Shown here: positions 24,030 through 34,429 of the stretch, piece after piece
Position numbering within the stretch: position 1 is the first letter of the stretch
How the letters are laid out: each line of letters opens with the position of its first letter
Assembly (NCBI GenBank): GCA_029168955.1
Contig: JAPDOI010001315.1
Location: 1-64,000 of the forward strand
DNA length: 64,000 nucleotides
From: Aplectana chamaeleonis
Taxonomy: Eukaryota > Nematoda > Chromadorea > Rhabditida > Cosmocercidae
Direction: 5' to 3'
Program-made: the position numbers and the translations under genes
The notes under the pieces: model-generated
Database searches by the model: none
The model's input: only the letters and a program-made list of their open reading frames with translations
What the model was told of the DNA's origin: nothing

Positions 24030-25050
24030 ATAACAAGCCAGTGCGTACACTCCCAGATGTTCAATGGAAGTCGAGTGAAATCTCGAACGATTGTGGCGGG
24101 AAAGGATTAGAAGGATTTATCCAATTTTGTCCTTCTGGATGGCAGTGTAAGGAGTCTCAGTTTGGTTTGCAGAGAAGGTGAAAAGCGTATCTGTGAACTA
24201 AATGCCTACACATAGCTTCCAAGCTCAGCTACCTACTATGCATTTGGATCCCGACTCATTGTGGATAATTGCAAAAATCGCTCTTTTCTAGTTTTCACCC
24301 TGAACGCTGAATGGTATAGATATATCTGGATACGAGGAAAACGCAGTGATCTCAAATTTGAAGTAACTAGGTGATTCTGTCACAAGACGACATTGTAAAA
24401 TATCCGATTTTTTTCGGATATTCAAACACTTTCAAATAACCTTCATTTTACGAACACTTATATGAAGTCGACGACAAATTTGTCGTCGCATGAATGTTAT
24501 AACGAGTTTCGATTTGATACCAATCTTTTCTTGAAGCATTAAATTGACGGTGAAGAGAAAAACTACATTTGCAGTTTTCCGAAATGAGTCGGGTCCAATG
24601 TATACTACCTACGAACCCGGAACTGTCATGGACACGGATGTGAGGTTTCGTGAAATGATTTCTGATCAATTAATAGAATGCTAAAAAATAAAGGCTCGAT
24701 CTGTGTTAAACCAGAGAAATGGAGCTGATTAATGGTGCGTTTGTTCCTTTCTACTGCAGCGATAAGCGAAGGTCACTCACGCGTTTTCAGCATTCATCCA
24801 TCTCACCAAAGAACATGCATCGCTACAAAGGTGGCTGCCCACAGCGGTCGCTAACTACTGACTGTAACAAGTGCGAGGGCACTTAACTACCCTCTGTTCC
24901 CACATCAAATTTACTCCTGTTCCTTCAAAAGAACGTTTGTTCAGAGCGAAGGAACAGAACCAGCAGAGAAAGCGTGGAGGAGAAGACGCAACATACGGAA
25001 AATAAATTTCACTCCGAAACAGAGGATGGAGTCGGCATGGAATGCATTGA
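24030..25050. other. Intergenic with GAAACAGAGG repeat
   Basis: No gene recognised. From 24890 to 25030 it carries the dispersed family also seen at 14860-15360, including TTTCACTCCGAAACAGAGGA. Confidence 0.4.
24469..24488. repeat. Perfect 20-bp palindrome
   Basis: CGACGACAAATTTGTCGTCG reads identically on both strands. It lies in otherwise unremarkable DNA and has no neighbouring gene to suggest an operator role. Confidence 0.6.
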
Positions 25051-25054
25051 TACA

Positions 25055-25430
25055 TTGCGTTCCCCGTTGAAGGTTGACTCAAACTCAGTGCACGTATGTG
25101 AAACATATGGCAACAAATTTGAGCCCACTTTCAATAGGGAACGCAAAGTATCAATAGGGTCCATGCCTATTGTACACACTTGGGATAGACCTCAGTGATA
25201 TTTTGCATTCCCTAATGAAGGTTGGCGTAAACTCGGTGCCATATGCTAAAACATGGTAATTGGGCGTGGTGATTGGACGAGCGGAGGCGGAGCTAAGCGC
25301 GTGATTGAAAGGAACACGGGGTTCCCCGCCTTTTCTGCTATTGGAATACACTACGACTATCACCCCTATAAGAAAGGTGCACCGAGTTTGCGCCAACCTT
25401 TGATGGGGAACGCAAAGTAACACAAGGAGA
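25055..25430. repeat. Two adjacent hairpin-like inverted repeats
   Basis: The first (25055-25155) pairs TTGCGTTCCCCGTTGAAGGT with ACTTTCAATAGGGAACGCAA. The second (25200-25425) pairs CATTCCCTAATGAAGGTTGG with CCAACCTTTGATGGGGAACG. They share the GCGTTCCC...GGAACGC theme, suggesting duplicated foldback units. Confidence 0.6.
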
Positions 25431-26445
25431 CATGCCGAGATTACTTTAGGTTTGTGGCTTGCCGCCTCAAGCGAAAACATTCAAATTTCACCGGCTGCTG
25501 GCGCGGGCGGTCGCGCGCACTTTCGTCCGCTCATCCGAATTACTTGATAGGAGCGCAGGTAACCGGCTTCACATTCTCATTAATTTTTCAACTCTTTTTA
25601 TTTCCGTGCTACCTCCGATACTAGTAGAAAAAGAGATTAATGGAAAGTCTAGGAGTAATAAAGAAACCACTGGGGCTGGCGATCGACAGACGAATTTCTC
25701 TGAAATTGTTTGAAAACATAGAAAAAAAACGTTTCGTCAAACATATTTCATTAGGAAGGGGCGCCCATGTAAACAGCAATATTATAATAGGGAGCGAGAG
25801 GAATGAGGAAAGGAAGAGGTTAGAAGAAAGGTAATAAGGAATAAATGGATGAAAAAATAATGAAAATGAGAAGCCGATCAGCTGCGCTTATCTCTTGGCC
25901 TGAGCTGGAAGGCGCACGCGACCGCACGCGACCGCCCGCGTCAGCCGCCGGTGATATTTAATTTTTTTTCTGCTAGAGGTGGCAAGCCACCTAACCGTCT
26001 CTGCAGCCTATCATGGAAAAAGTAGGCAGGGTGGATGACTGCGCGGCGAGGTTGAAGCGGATCGTAAGTGAGTTTTCCTAGTCGAGCCGACCACTTCTCT
26101 TTTAGTGTTTGGAATTCTTCGTCCAGTATACAGTCCAATCGGTCATAATGTATGAAAAGAAAAGCTAAACAGTAGCGGGCGAGTCTAAGAAAATTCACCT
26201 GTAATCTATTTCAATCGCGTGGTGCGGTCGGCTGCTCGGCTTAGTTTTTCCAAGATAGGCTATACCATACCCAGGCGGCTACTCTAGAAACGGTGGAATT
26301 CACTTGATTCCCCACACGTGCTGGTGCGGAGCGGAGGTTAGAGGCACTGAGAGAACGTAATGCAGGGCAGACCTTGGAGGCCCCGTGACGTCGCGCGCAC
26401 CGCTCGCGCCTCGAATGATGTGAATTACGACGTTTTAGGCAGAGG
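25431..26445. other. Intergenic with GC-rich repeat
   Basis: No gene. Around 25870-26030 it resembles the interior of the family F elements (CAGCCGCCGGTGATATTTAAT), probably a diverged copy. Confidence 0.4.
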
Positions 26446-26450
26446 GTATG

Positions 26451-26720
26451 CACCCTCGATGCCGAGCAGCTCTCAAGGAGGAGCTTGGCCTGCGTTGCAG
26501 GCTCGTTTTCGGATGAAGAGGTGAACGAGTGGCCGTGCGATGTTCCGGCTCCAGGCCTGGAAACCTGGTAATCGATGCGGTGCGATGGCCATCAGCATGG
26601 ATTACCAGGTGTCCGGGCTACAAGCGGAACACCACACGGCCACTCCGTTCACCTCTCTTATCAAAATGAGCCGCAACGCAGCTGTGCCTCACCGCGAGCT
26701 GCTCGGACATCGAGGGTATT
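26451..26720. repeat. Inverted repeat element with ACCCTCGATGCC ends, copy 2
   Basis: Ends CACCCTCGATGCCGAGCAGC and GCTGCTCGGACATCGAGGGT are inverted, and the centre is self-complementary around CCTGGTAATC/GATTACCAGG. Homologous to 13572-13830. Confidence 0.7.
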
Positions 26721-27206
26721 GTCATCACGCTGGGAGAATTTTTCACATTTTAACAACATTGCGATACTTGTGATAAAGAACGATGCGATGATGTAGCATG
26801 AGCTACTGGAGGAACTTCATCAGCAATGCAAGAAGCTGCCATTCTGTCTTGCTACCTGAATGGCTGAATTATAAAAGCGATGACTTTCGCTCTCCGAAAT
26901 CCAATTGTCGATCAACTGGCATGGAAATAAGATATCATATTAGTAATCTGCTCGGAGATGACACACCTTCTTCGTGAGTGAAATCACCCCTTCACGGCAG
27001 AGTCTGATTCGGCGAGTGGATTGCAGATGCCTGGTTTGTTTCAAAAAAAGAGCTCCCAAAACTGGTGCTCGTCTATCCCAGTCATTAATGTCACGATTAG
27101 ATAGAGAAACAAAATATGACGCCATTCGTCGAAAGTGCGATCAGGATTTTTGAACAATAGGTGATATAAAAATGGTAGTCACAACTAATCAGGTTCCTAG
27201 TCGCCG

Positions 27207-27214
27207 TATATAAA
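27207..27214 (+). promoter_or_regulatory. TATA box of peptide pseudogene 2
   Basis: TATATAAA about 250 nt upstream of the ATG at 27462. Flanking sequence (CAGGTTCC before, ACCGTGACCGTTT after) is conserved with the 4252 site. Confidence 0.6.
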
Positions 27215-27461
27215 GAGAGGGTGCAGGTTGTTGTAGAGATACCGTGACCGTTTTCATGGCCAACTTCCCAGCGTCTACATGATATTTTTCGTAACATTGC
27301 ATGTATACCATAATAATATAATAACAAAAATCTTGTGCATTTCAAATTCTTGGCCTTCATTTATGCAAGCTCTCAATATATTGAAATCTCTCTACGCCCG
27401 TTAAAGTTGTCATGAATTATCATACTTCCATGACTTTGAATTTTACCTTCCTACTTTCAGG

Positions 27462-27897
27462 ATGCGTTCACTGTGCTACTGCCTTCTACTAGCCTTTCTA
27501 CTAGTAGTTTTGTTCAGCCGAAATGTCCGCCAATAGGTGGGTGTTTTTATAAGTACTGTTTCCGACAGTTTGAGTACAAATTTTTACTTTCCAGTGTTCA
27601 TCCTATTCGTACGCAAAGAGGCAGTGGGGTGGTGGATGGGGTCGCCCAGGATGGGGCAGCGGAGGCATGGGGCCGTCCCGGGATGGGGGTGGAGGCATGA
27701 ACCGTCCAGGATGGGAGACGGAGGAATGGGCCGCCGCCGGATGGGAGTGGAGGAATGGCTCGCCCATATGGCCGCAGATAGAGAAATGGATTGGGGCTAG
27801 AGCTTTAGCCAATGAATTCTGCATCAGACACACAACTCTCAGCGACCTTGAACTTCTCTCGAGGGATATATCTGATATCAACAACATGCTCATCTAA
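27462..27897 (+). pseudogene. Trp/Gly-rich secreted peptide gene, damaged copy 2
   Basis: TACTTTCAG lies one base before the ATG at 27462, a classic nematode cis- or trans-splice acceptor. Exon 1 (27462-27536) encodes a signal-like MRSLCYCLLLAFLLVVLFS but its last codon is TAG. A 58-nt intron (GTGGGT...TTTCCAG, 27537-27594) follows. Exon 2 (27595-27897) opens in phase with CSSYSYAKRQWGGGWGRPGW, then loses the Gly/Trp pattern after about 30 codons and runs to a TAA. Another frame regains the family's ...WG-stop ending (TAG at 27798-27800), so a frameshift is likely. It is paralogous to 4487-4998 from promoter to 3' UTR, hence a DNA-level duplication and not a retrocopy. Confidence 0.55.
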
Positions 27898-28009
27898 ACT
27901 GTTATATAATTGTTACCCCAACTGCTTATAAATGTTTGATCTAATTTGCATATCTACGCATTATACACTAAAAACCAAGCCGGGATGTGAAGGAAACTTA
28001 ATGTCTTGC

Positions 28010-29640
28010 CTTCTACAGGAGGAATGCTGTTGTCGTTGCACACCACGGTAATTGGTAACACTCTGGACACTAGGATTGTTAGAGCAATGATGGAAAGATA
28101 TTAGAGGCCGTTTTTCGTTGAGCATGTCAAATGGAAGCATAATTTACTCGAACTGTCCACAACTTACTCCCTACCAATAAGCCTGGGAGAGTGTCACGTT
28201 TTACTTTATCTATGAAATACATTCTTCCTCTTATACTCTGCATTGTAGAGGGTTAAGAGGCTACCAAGGGAAGTATTCAAAGCGTAACTCGTTCCTGCGG
28301 GAGCAAAATGTCTTGTTAGTGAAGACAGTTGTTTAGCTATCCTCATGAAAGGAGGGTAGGTCTGGCCATCACAAAAGTAAAAATATGTGAAAAAGTTGGA
28401 GAAAAAACGCTCCAAGAACAACGTTAGATTACTTTGTTTCCGCCCAGTGGTCCCATTTATCGATATTTCTGAAAACGCCCTGCTTTGCCGTCTTCCTATT
28501 TTACTCTCTTAAGTAATTTGCTGGGCACTTCAAGAGACTACATGACTACCCTAAAAGCAAAATTAATGACGAATAAACAAAGCATTTATAAAAATCTCTC
28601 GTTAGGATGGAGGGCGTACGTGCCAGACACCTGTAATTAGCCGTTCTACCTTTTTTTGCGTTTTTCTTACTGCAAATTTTCCAGTTGTGTTTCACTTATT
28701 TTCACTTTGTAACTACGAGATCTACATTTTTGTAGAGTTCAGGGGCGAAAGCAAGCATGAACGCCGCCCAGAGAGAAGGTGAGGGAGCACCTTCGCGCTC
28801 TACGCGCGCAGCGTCGAGCCACGGGACCCCGAAGTGCATGGCGTATATTGGTGTGTGTCGCGGATGTAAATGCATTTTTCTACAGCAGACTCTGCGCCTA
28901 GCGGCATTTTTTGTCATCTCAGTCGCTTTCTGGCACTTTTCTTGTCATCGGTACTTACCGTAACCTACAGTATATCTCAGAATTCGACAAACGGACCTCA
29001 GATTCGTTCTCAGCTGTAGACAAAAAATCCGCAGGTAACTGGCTATTTCTAATAAATGAATCGTCAGAAATCATTAGCGACCCGCGATTTGCATTTCTGG
29101 AACGGGCCTGGAATGTTCTCATACCAGCTGTTTCTGATTTGAGGAATGCCCCAGTGATATGCAAAAGAGCTTTCTAATCAACATGGGCAATCAACACAAT
29201 GAGAAATTTCCAACATAAAAGACAGCAGCATCAATAAATATCATCATTCAATCTATTCAGCCGCCAGCGTTAGTTGGGTCACTCTACAAGACCATTTGCG
29301 GGGTGTACATTCGTGCGACCAGAATTCAAATCTCCAACAATTTGTCTAAGTTAATGCAATAAACACGGCCAAAAATCTAAAAATCCTCCTTTCTCATGGC
29401 AGTGTGTATGTCCGCAAACAATGAAATCTACAGTTTCTTGTGAAAGCAAAAAGTACTGACAAGGTAGCTGACGTCATTTGGAACAAGTGCGGCTCTTCAA
29501 TTTCATAAGAGATTTGTGAACAGAAAACTACTGACCTTCCTTCCGCTTACTGGTTCCTTGAACCAACACAATCACCAACCTCTACTCAGTCCTCTTCTTA
29601 ACGATTTCTTCTCTATAACGTCAACCCGCAGAGTAAGCTT
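28010..29640. other. Intergenic, minor repeats
   Basis: No gene recognised. 28755-28850 carries a fragment of the inverted-arm family seen at 13050-13500 (CATGAACGCCGCCCAG and CAGCGTCGAGCCA). The rest is unique-looking. Confidence 0.4.
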
Positions 29641-29648
29641 CACTCCAG

Positions 29649-29981
29649 AGTTTTCCTTTGGCAGCACGGCAAACAAAGTATGAGCTTCCGCTTGGCTTGT
29701 TGGTACGTTTTCCTACGGTAGTTTAATGAACGGTTTGCTTTGTGAAAGATGTTTTTACATTTCCTGGCAGCTGGCGGACCTGGCATGGCAAGGCGAAGCA
29801 GTTTCAAAAAGAAGTGATTGCAAGCTATTCAACATCGCATGACGTTAGTCAAGCTAACGGCAGTAACACCTTACCATTCGGTTCACTAGAACATCAAAAA
29901 CACTTAGCTGCAGTTCAGCAAGCAAATCGCCTAATCAATATGTATCCTGAATCAATGTGGCCCTATAGGCCCGGCAGTTGA
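29649..29981 (+). CDS. 3' end of an unrecognised gene (two exons)
   Basis: The exon at 29649-29702 follows CACTCCAG and ends at a GTACGT donor; a 68-nt intron ends TTTCCTGGCAG at 29770; the last exon 29771-29981 ends with TGA. If translation starts at the ATG 29680, the product is 77 residues (MSFRLACC|WRTWHGKAK... ending MYPESMWPYRPGS). The frame is also open upstream, so the start may lie in an earlier exon. Codon use looks coding, and AATAAA at 30075-30080 gives a plausible poly(A) signal about 95 nt after the stop. I recognise no family or domain. Confidence 0.45.
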
Positions 29982-30074
29982 ATCATTGCGCTAAAACTTG
30001 GTTTGTTTTTGTATACATTTTCATGGCACTAACTCGCTACTTCGTGGCTTATGAGCACGTCGGAAACGGCGTAT

Positions 30075-30092
30075 AATAAATAAATAAATGAA
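30075..30092 (+). terminator. Poly(A) signal cluster
   Basis: Overlapping AATAAATAAATAAATGAATAA downstream of the TGA at 29979-29981, consistent with a 3' end for that gene. Confidence 0.45.
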
Positions 30093-30499
30093 TAATTCTA
30101 TGGAATCGCAAGGCAGGTATTTATGTACCTGGTCTCACAACGAAACTTGTGTGCCACATTCAGGAAGTTGGTGATAGGAGGGCGTGACTGTCACACCCTC
30201 GCATTGGGCCGGAGTACGTTTGGTTCAAAACTTCAGAGCAACACCGAAACTGTGTGATTCGTACCAGATGATTCGTACCCATATCGAGTACCCAGGCTCA
30301 AAAAGTATCGAATGCATTACCGAACTGCAAACGCACCTATCATTTCATAATTTTAATATTTGCGCTCACACAAGCATTCTTTGCATTTCGTTTTAGTATA
30401 ACCAGCCACATCGCTCACTGGTTTTTACCTAAACGAAAGTGGCACTCTGTCATCGAGGGAATTCACACATGAAAGAAGCCTTTTTTACAGAAAATTTAA

Positions 30500-30697
30500 C
30501 ATTGAATTTTTTCGCTGGAAAAAAGTGAACCCACACTAGGCTCGTCAACCAGCAAAGACCAAGACCAAGACCAGCATATTGCTTATTACACCCAAAATGG
30601 GGTTTTCTACTGCTTTTTTTCGGTCGTACCCTATTGAACAAAAAGAAGACCTTACTAGGAGAAATTCGACAATCATGTTTCATAGTGAACACTGCCT
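30500..30697 (-). mobile_element. TTAA-type element, family B, diverged partial copy
   Basis: Ends CATAGTGAACACTGCCT followed by TTAA (30698-30701). Read on the minus strand, the next 190 bp follow the order of family B (GACGAGCC, CCCCATTTTGGG, AAAAGCAG). The other terminus is not identifiable. Confidence 0.5.
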
Positions 30698-30701
30698 TTA
30701 A

Positions 30702-31400
30702 CAACCGCACCCCCACGGTTCAGCGATGCCGACATGCGACTCAATGCGCATGCCTGCAGTTATTAAAACTGCAATCGGCCTTTTCCAGCGACATGGTGGA
30801 CACGTTCTAGGTAAATACCAGCAGCGACGTGCACGTAATCGTATACAACCTTTTTCGGTGGTCTCTATCATGTGGGTCGACCGCAGTGTTTAGTCGTCCC
30901 CGCTGCTAGTGATCTTGACTGGTAATTAATGCGAGAAGACGGGTATTGGTATTCGCGTAGGAGGCTGAATTTGAAACATGGTCGCGGAACTCACGACTTG
31001 TGTCAAACTTTTGTACTTCGAGGAAACCCATTTCCCTTGAGATTTTTAAACATACCACTCTAATTTCAGAAAGGATCAACTCGAAACGTCAAGCCTGTGG
31101 GTCAAGCCTGTGGTTGCCTCAAGTGTAGCTTTCGTGCGCTTTGTAGCCGTTCAGCTCACCGGAGTTGACAGTGCATGAGGTCTGGAGCAGTCGTGTAGAG
31201 CTTTGAAGCTCGCGTTTGACGTAATGAGCTACCAATGTGATGGCAAAAGATATGCTGCACGGGGATTAGCTACCAGCAAAGTTCGAAATTCAGAGCTTTT
31301 TACGATGCTCCAGACTCCAGGACAACACTTGCTGCTGTGTTCCCTCGAACAAATGCAATACTTTATGCGTCCAACAAAACTTTATCTATGCCCGAAAACT
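30702..31400. other. Intergenic, no gene recognised
   Basis: Nothing supported upstream of the peptide-gene 3' flank. Confidence 0.4.
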
Positions 31401-31497
31401 GCAGCGAAATTTCCCTGAGGCGTATCCTCTTCCACCATAGCCATAGTAGTTCGCTTGTTAGGATGGTCTACTATATGCCGACACTGCATAAGTTTTT

Positions 31498-31819
31498 TTA
31501 AACTATTACAACAGGAAGACCATATCCATGAGCTTCAATGTGCCCACCATATCCGCCACCACTTTGGTAACCAGAGAGTCTCTTAGAGCGTTGTTGGTAC
31601 AGCTGCTGAGGAACCTGGCAACCCCCATCTTGCGGGCAGGAGTGGCCACAGCGTTTCACTCGAGCGCTGTGAGCTCTGAAAATCGATACTAAAAGGAAGA
31701 AAAGAGATTTTTTGTAAACGTAGGATCTGTCGTAGTGCTGCTTACCGAAAACCCGGAGGAAGATGAGCCAAAGATAATGAGCATATGTTGAGGAAGATCA
31801 AGAATAGCAAACAATGCAT
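31498..31819 (-). CDS. Secreted Gly/Tyr-rich prepropeptide (83 aa), intact
   Basis: Exon 1 (31819-31746) starts directly after CTCATTCAG. It encodes the signal peptide MHCLLFLIFLNICSLSLA, then HLPPGF, and stops in phase 2 at a GTAAGC donor. A 70-nt intron ends GATTTTCAG. Exon 2 (31675-31498) continues in the same frame to TAA. Two KR sites split the product: VKR, then a segment beginning CGHSCPQDGGC (three cysteines), then KRLSGYQSGGGYGGH and a Gly-rich tail. This is the layout of nematode neuropeptide-like or antimicrobial precursors. The peptide itself matches no family I can name. Past the TAA, the 3' flank encodes NYYGYGGRGYASG in a shifted frame, so the C-terminus may have been truncated. 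The clean signal peptide, splice sites and phase make this the most reliable protein gene here. Confidence 0.75.
31676..31745 (-). other. Intron of the secreted peptide gene
   Basis: A 70-nt intron with donor GTAAGC and acceptor GATTTTCAG, joining phase 2 to phase 2 and completing an Arg codon. Size and acceptor are typical of nematodes. Confidence 0.75.
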
Positions 31820-31825
31820 CTGAAT
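31817..31825 (-). promoter_or_regulatory. Putative trans-splice acceptor at the start codon
   Basis: CATTCAG|ATG: the acceptor touches the start codon. With the TATA box about 120 nt upstream, an outron of roughly 90 nt would be removed if a spliced leader is added here. A cis-spliced 5' UTR intron from the GTAAGT at 31903-31908 is the alternative. Confidence 0.45.
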
Positions 31826-31938
31826 GAGAGAAAACTTCTGAGAACATCATAATTTCAAGCGATATCACTAAGAATGAAACTTACGGGTGGAACTGTATTT
31901 TGACTTACCAGTCTGTTGTGAATTTCCCTGATGGAGCA

Positions 31939-31944
31939 TTTATA
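31939..31944 (-). promoter_or_regulatory. TATA box of the secreted peptide gene
   Basis: TATAAA on the minus strand, about 120 nt upstream of the ATG. The arrangement (TATA, short leader, acceptor at ATG, signal exon, short intron, mature exon) parallels the two Trp/Gly peptide loci. Confidence 0.5.
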
Positions 31945-31949
31945 ACGCT

Positions 31950-32320
31950 GTTCTCATCTTGTGGGCAGGCACACAAACCGCGTATTTCATGAAATACTAT
32001 GCTTATAGTCAGTTGCTAACACTGGAAAACTGGTACTTCTATTCATAACAAGGTTTCACTTTTTGCTCTGTTATGTGCTCTCCGAATGACGCCACGTTCA
32101 ACTTGAATCATCCTGTCGTCAGAAACGCAGTTGACTGTCTCAATCATTATCTTTCACCTCACATGAGTCTCCATGTCACCAGCAGCTAGCGGTGGTTTCC
32201 AGGCAGAACATCTTTATCACCAGCAGTATTTCACAGTGGCGTGCCGCCCAGCTATTGGTGAGGTCAAGAGATCTACAGGAATGTTCCAACGAATATATTC
32301 CCATATAAGCTTCCACACCT
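31950..32320. other. Intergenic, no gene recognised
   Basis: Upstream region of the minus-strand peptide gene and 5' flank of the SL-like array. Nothing else visible. Confidence 0.4.
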
Positions 32321-32620
32321 CAAAAAAATGAAAACAAGTAACATATCGGCGGGATACAGCGTGCGGTGCGCCTCCGATATGTTACATGTAACTTAAATGA
32401 CTTGAGATAAGTCGCAAGTAAATTACATCAGCTTAGCAATGTTACAAGTAACTTGTCATGGTGTCTGAGAGAATCCTGCGTGCAGTGCGCCTCCGATATG
32501 TTACATGTAACTTGAATAGCACAATATAAGTCGCAAGTAACTTAAATTGACCAAAAAGATAATTCCAAGGTTGATGTACGACGCACTCGCGGGGTCAGGC
32601 TTAACAGTGGCGTTGCTGTT

Positions 32621-32730
32621 GGTTCAATTACCCAACTTTGAAGTATTTGACGCCACACCAGCAGGGAAGGCCCAGCACAGCATTTTTTGCGTAGTGTGTA
32701 GTCTGGGACACGCCCTCTGCGTCGCGTGTC
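32621..32730 (+). ncRNA. SL1-like spliced leader RNA, copy 1
   Basis: The 22-nt putative leader (32621-32642) differs from nematode SL1 at positions 5, 16 and 22 only and is followed directly by GT. The leader's 5' end GGTTCAA can pair with TTGACGCC just after the donor, matching stem I of known SL RNAs, in which the leader pairs across the splice site. An Sm-like ATTTTTTG (32682-32689) sits about 60 nt in, followed by a possible GTGT...ACAC stem. The 3' end is estimated. Open frames on the other strand are shadows of this conserved core. Confidence 0.6.
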
Positions 32731-33555
32731 GTCTGCGTCGCGTGATGGCCACCCATAATGAAAATTCAAATGTAAGTTACATGCAACATAAGTGTAACTT
32801 ACATGTAATATAAATTTAAGTTACATGTAATATGAATGTACAATGTTACATGTAATATAAATGTAAGTTACTTGAGACATTCAAGTAAGTTTTATTTATA
32901 ATACAAGTAACTTGTTTTGGTTTTTCTGAGACGAACCGGGTGGAATAGTCGCGTTTCCGCCGTTCGGGCTGTTTCGTTCCGTTTCCGAGTTTTTGGGTCC
33001 GAAAGCGGAAGAGGCAATAGTGTTGCTTTGGTAATGGTACTAGGTGCAAGGAGATAAGAGGCATGAGAAATTTGAAGGCAGCGTTCACGATGATCATCCT
33101 CGTTGACTTTCCACAGTGAAATGATGGGCGACTCAGAAAAATGAAAACAAGTTACGTGTAACATACAAGGCCGAAAACAAGTTACTTGTAACATATCTGA
33201 GCCGATGTTAGTTACTTGCGACTTATCTGAGGTCATTTAAGTTACACGTAACATATCGGCGGGATACTGCGTACGGCTCAGAAAAATGAAAGCAAGTTAC
33301 TTGTAACATAAAAAGCCGAAAACAAGTTACTTGTAACATATCTGAGCCAATGCAAATTATTTGTGACATATCTCAAGTCATTTGAGTTGCATGTAACATA
33401 TCGACGGGATACTGCGTGCGGGGCAACTCCGATATGTTACATGTAACTTAAATGGCACAATATAAGTCGCCAGTAACTTAAATCAGGCGAGAAGGTATTT
33501 CCAAGGGGATGTACGACGCACTCGTGGGGTCAGGCTCACCAGTGGCGTTGCTGTT

Positions 33556-33665
33556 GGTTCAATTACCCAACTTTGAAGTACTTGACGCCACACCAGCAGC
33601 GAAGGCCCAGCACAGCATTTTTTGCGTAGTGTGTAGTCTGTGACACGCCCTCTGCGTAGCGTGTT
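33556..33665 (+). ncRNA. SL1-like spliced leader RNA, copy 2
   Basis: Leader 33556-33577 is identical to copy 1 (three differences from SL1), followed by GTACTT. TTGACGCC can close stem I, and ATTTTTTG (33617-33624) is the Sm-like site. The core differs from copy 1 at only a few bases, against higher divergence in the flanking TTAC repeats. Confidence 0.6.
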
Positions 33666-34117
33666 GTCTGCGTCACATGATGACCACCCAAAGTGAAAAC
33701 TCAAATGTAAGTTACATGCAACATAAGTGTAACCTACATGTAATATAAATTTAAGCTACGTGTAATAAAAATGTATGCTACATGTAATATAAATGTAAGT
33801 TACTTGAGACATTCAAGTAAATTACATTTATATTACAAGTAAATTGCTTTGATTTTTCTGAGGGTGCGCCTCCTAAATGTAACATGTATCTTTAATGACC
33901 TGAGATAAGTCGCAAGAAACTTACATCGGCTCAGATATGTTACAAGTAACTTGTTTTCGACTTCTGAGAGGACACTGTGCCGTGCGCCTCCAATATGTTA
34001 CATGTAACTTAAATGGCACAATATAAGTCGCAAGTAAATTAAATCGGCCGCGAAGATATTTCCAAGGGGGATGTACGACGCACTCGCAGGGTCAGGCCTA
34101 CGACTGGCGTTGCTGCT

Positions 34118-34225
34118 GGTTCAATTACCCAAATTTGAGGTACTTGACCCCACACCAGCAGGAGAGGCCCCGCACAGCATTTTTCCGAAGTGTGTGGCCT
34201 GTGACGCGCTCTCCGCGTCGCGTGT
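34118..34225 (+). ncRNA. SL1-like spliced leader RNA, copy 3
   Basis: Best match: leader 34118-34139 differs from SL1 only at positions 5 (C for T) and 16 (A for G), ends TTTGAG and is followed by GTACTT. TTGACCCC pairs with the leader's GGTTCAA. The Sm-like site is weaker here (ATTTTTCC, 34179-34186), so this copy may be non-functional despite the best leader. Confidence 0.6.
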
Positions 34226-34429
34226 CGTTTGCATCACGTGATGGCCACCCATGGTGAAAATATAAATGTAAGTTACATGTCACATAAGTGTAACTTACAT
34301 GCAATAGAAATTTAAGTAACATGTAATATAAATGCATGTTACATGTAATATAAATGTAAGTTACTTAAGACATTCAAGTGAGTTACATTTATTTTACGAG
34401 TAACTTCTTTCGATTTTTTTGAGGAGAAG

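Larger units (their letters stand above)
32323..34426 (+). repeat. Tandem array of SL-bearing TTAC-palindrome units
   Basis: Three units (about 32323-32931, 33269-33862, 33863-34426) plus a partial one at 33129-33268. Each begins near CTCAGAAAAATGAAA and carries repeated AAGTTACTTGTAACATAT and ATGTTACATGTAACTT palindromic words. Each then has a conserved 230-bp core with the SL-like RNA, more TTACATGTAATATAAATG words, a hairpin (GTAAGTTACTTGA/TCAAGTAAATTAC) and TTTTTCTGAG. The inverted CTCAGAAAAA ends make each unit look like a mobile or formerly mobile module. About 340 bp of other DNA separates units 1 and 2. Confidence 0.75.

Noticed and set aside
32542..32769. Similar minus-strand frames in three SL units (also 33483-33704, 34125-34337)
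   Set aside because: They are antisense to the conserved SL-like RNA core; similarity reflects repeat duplication, and copy 3 breaks the frame.
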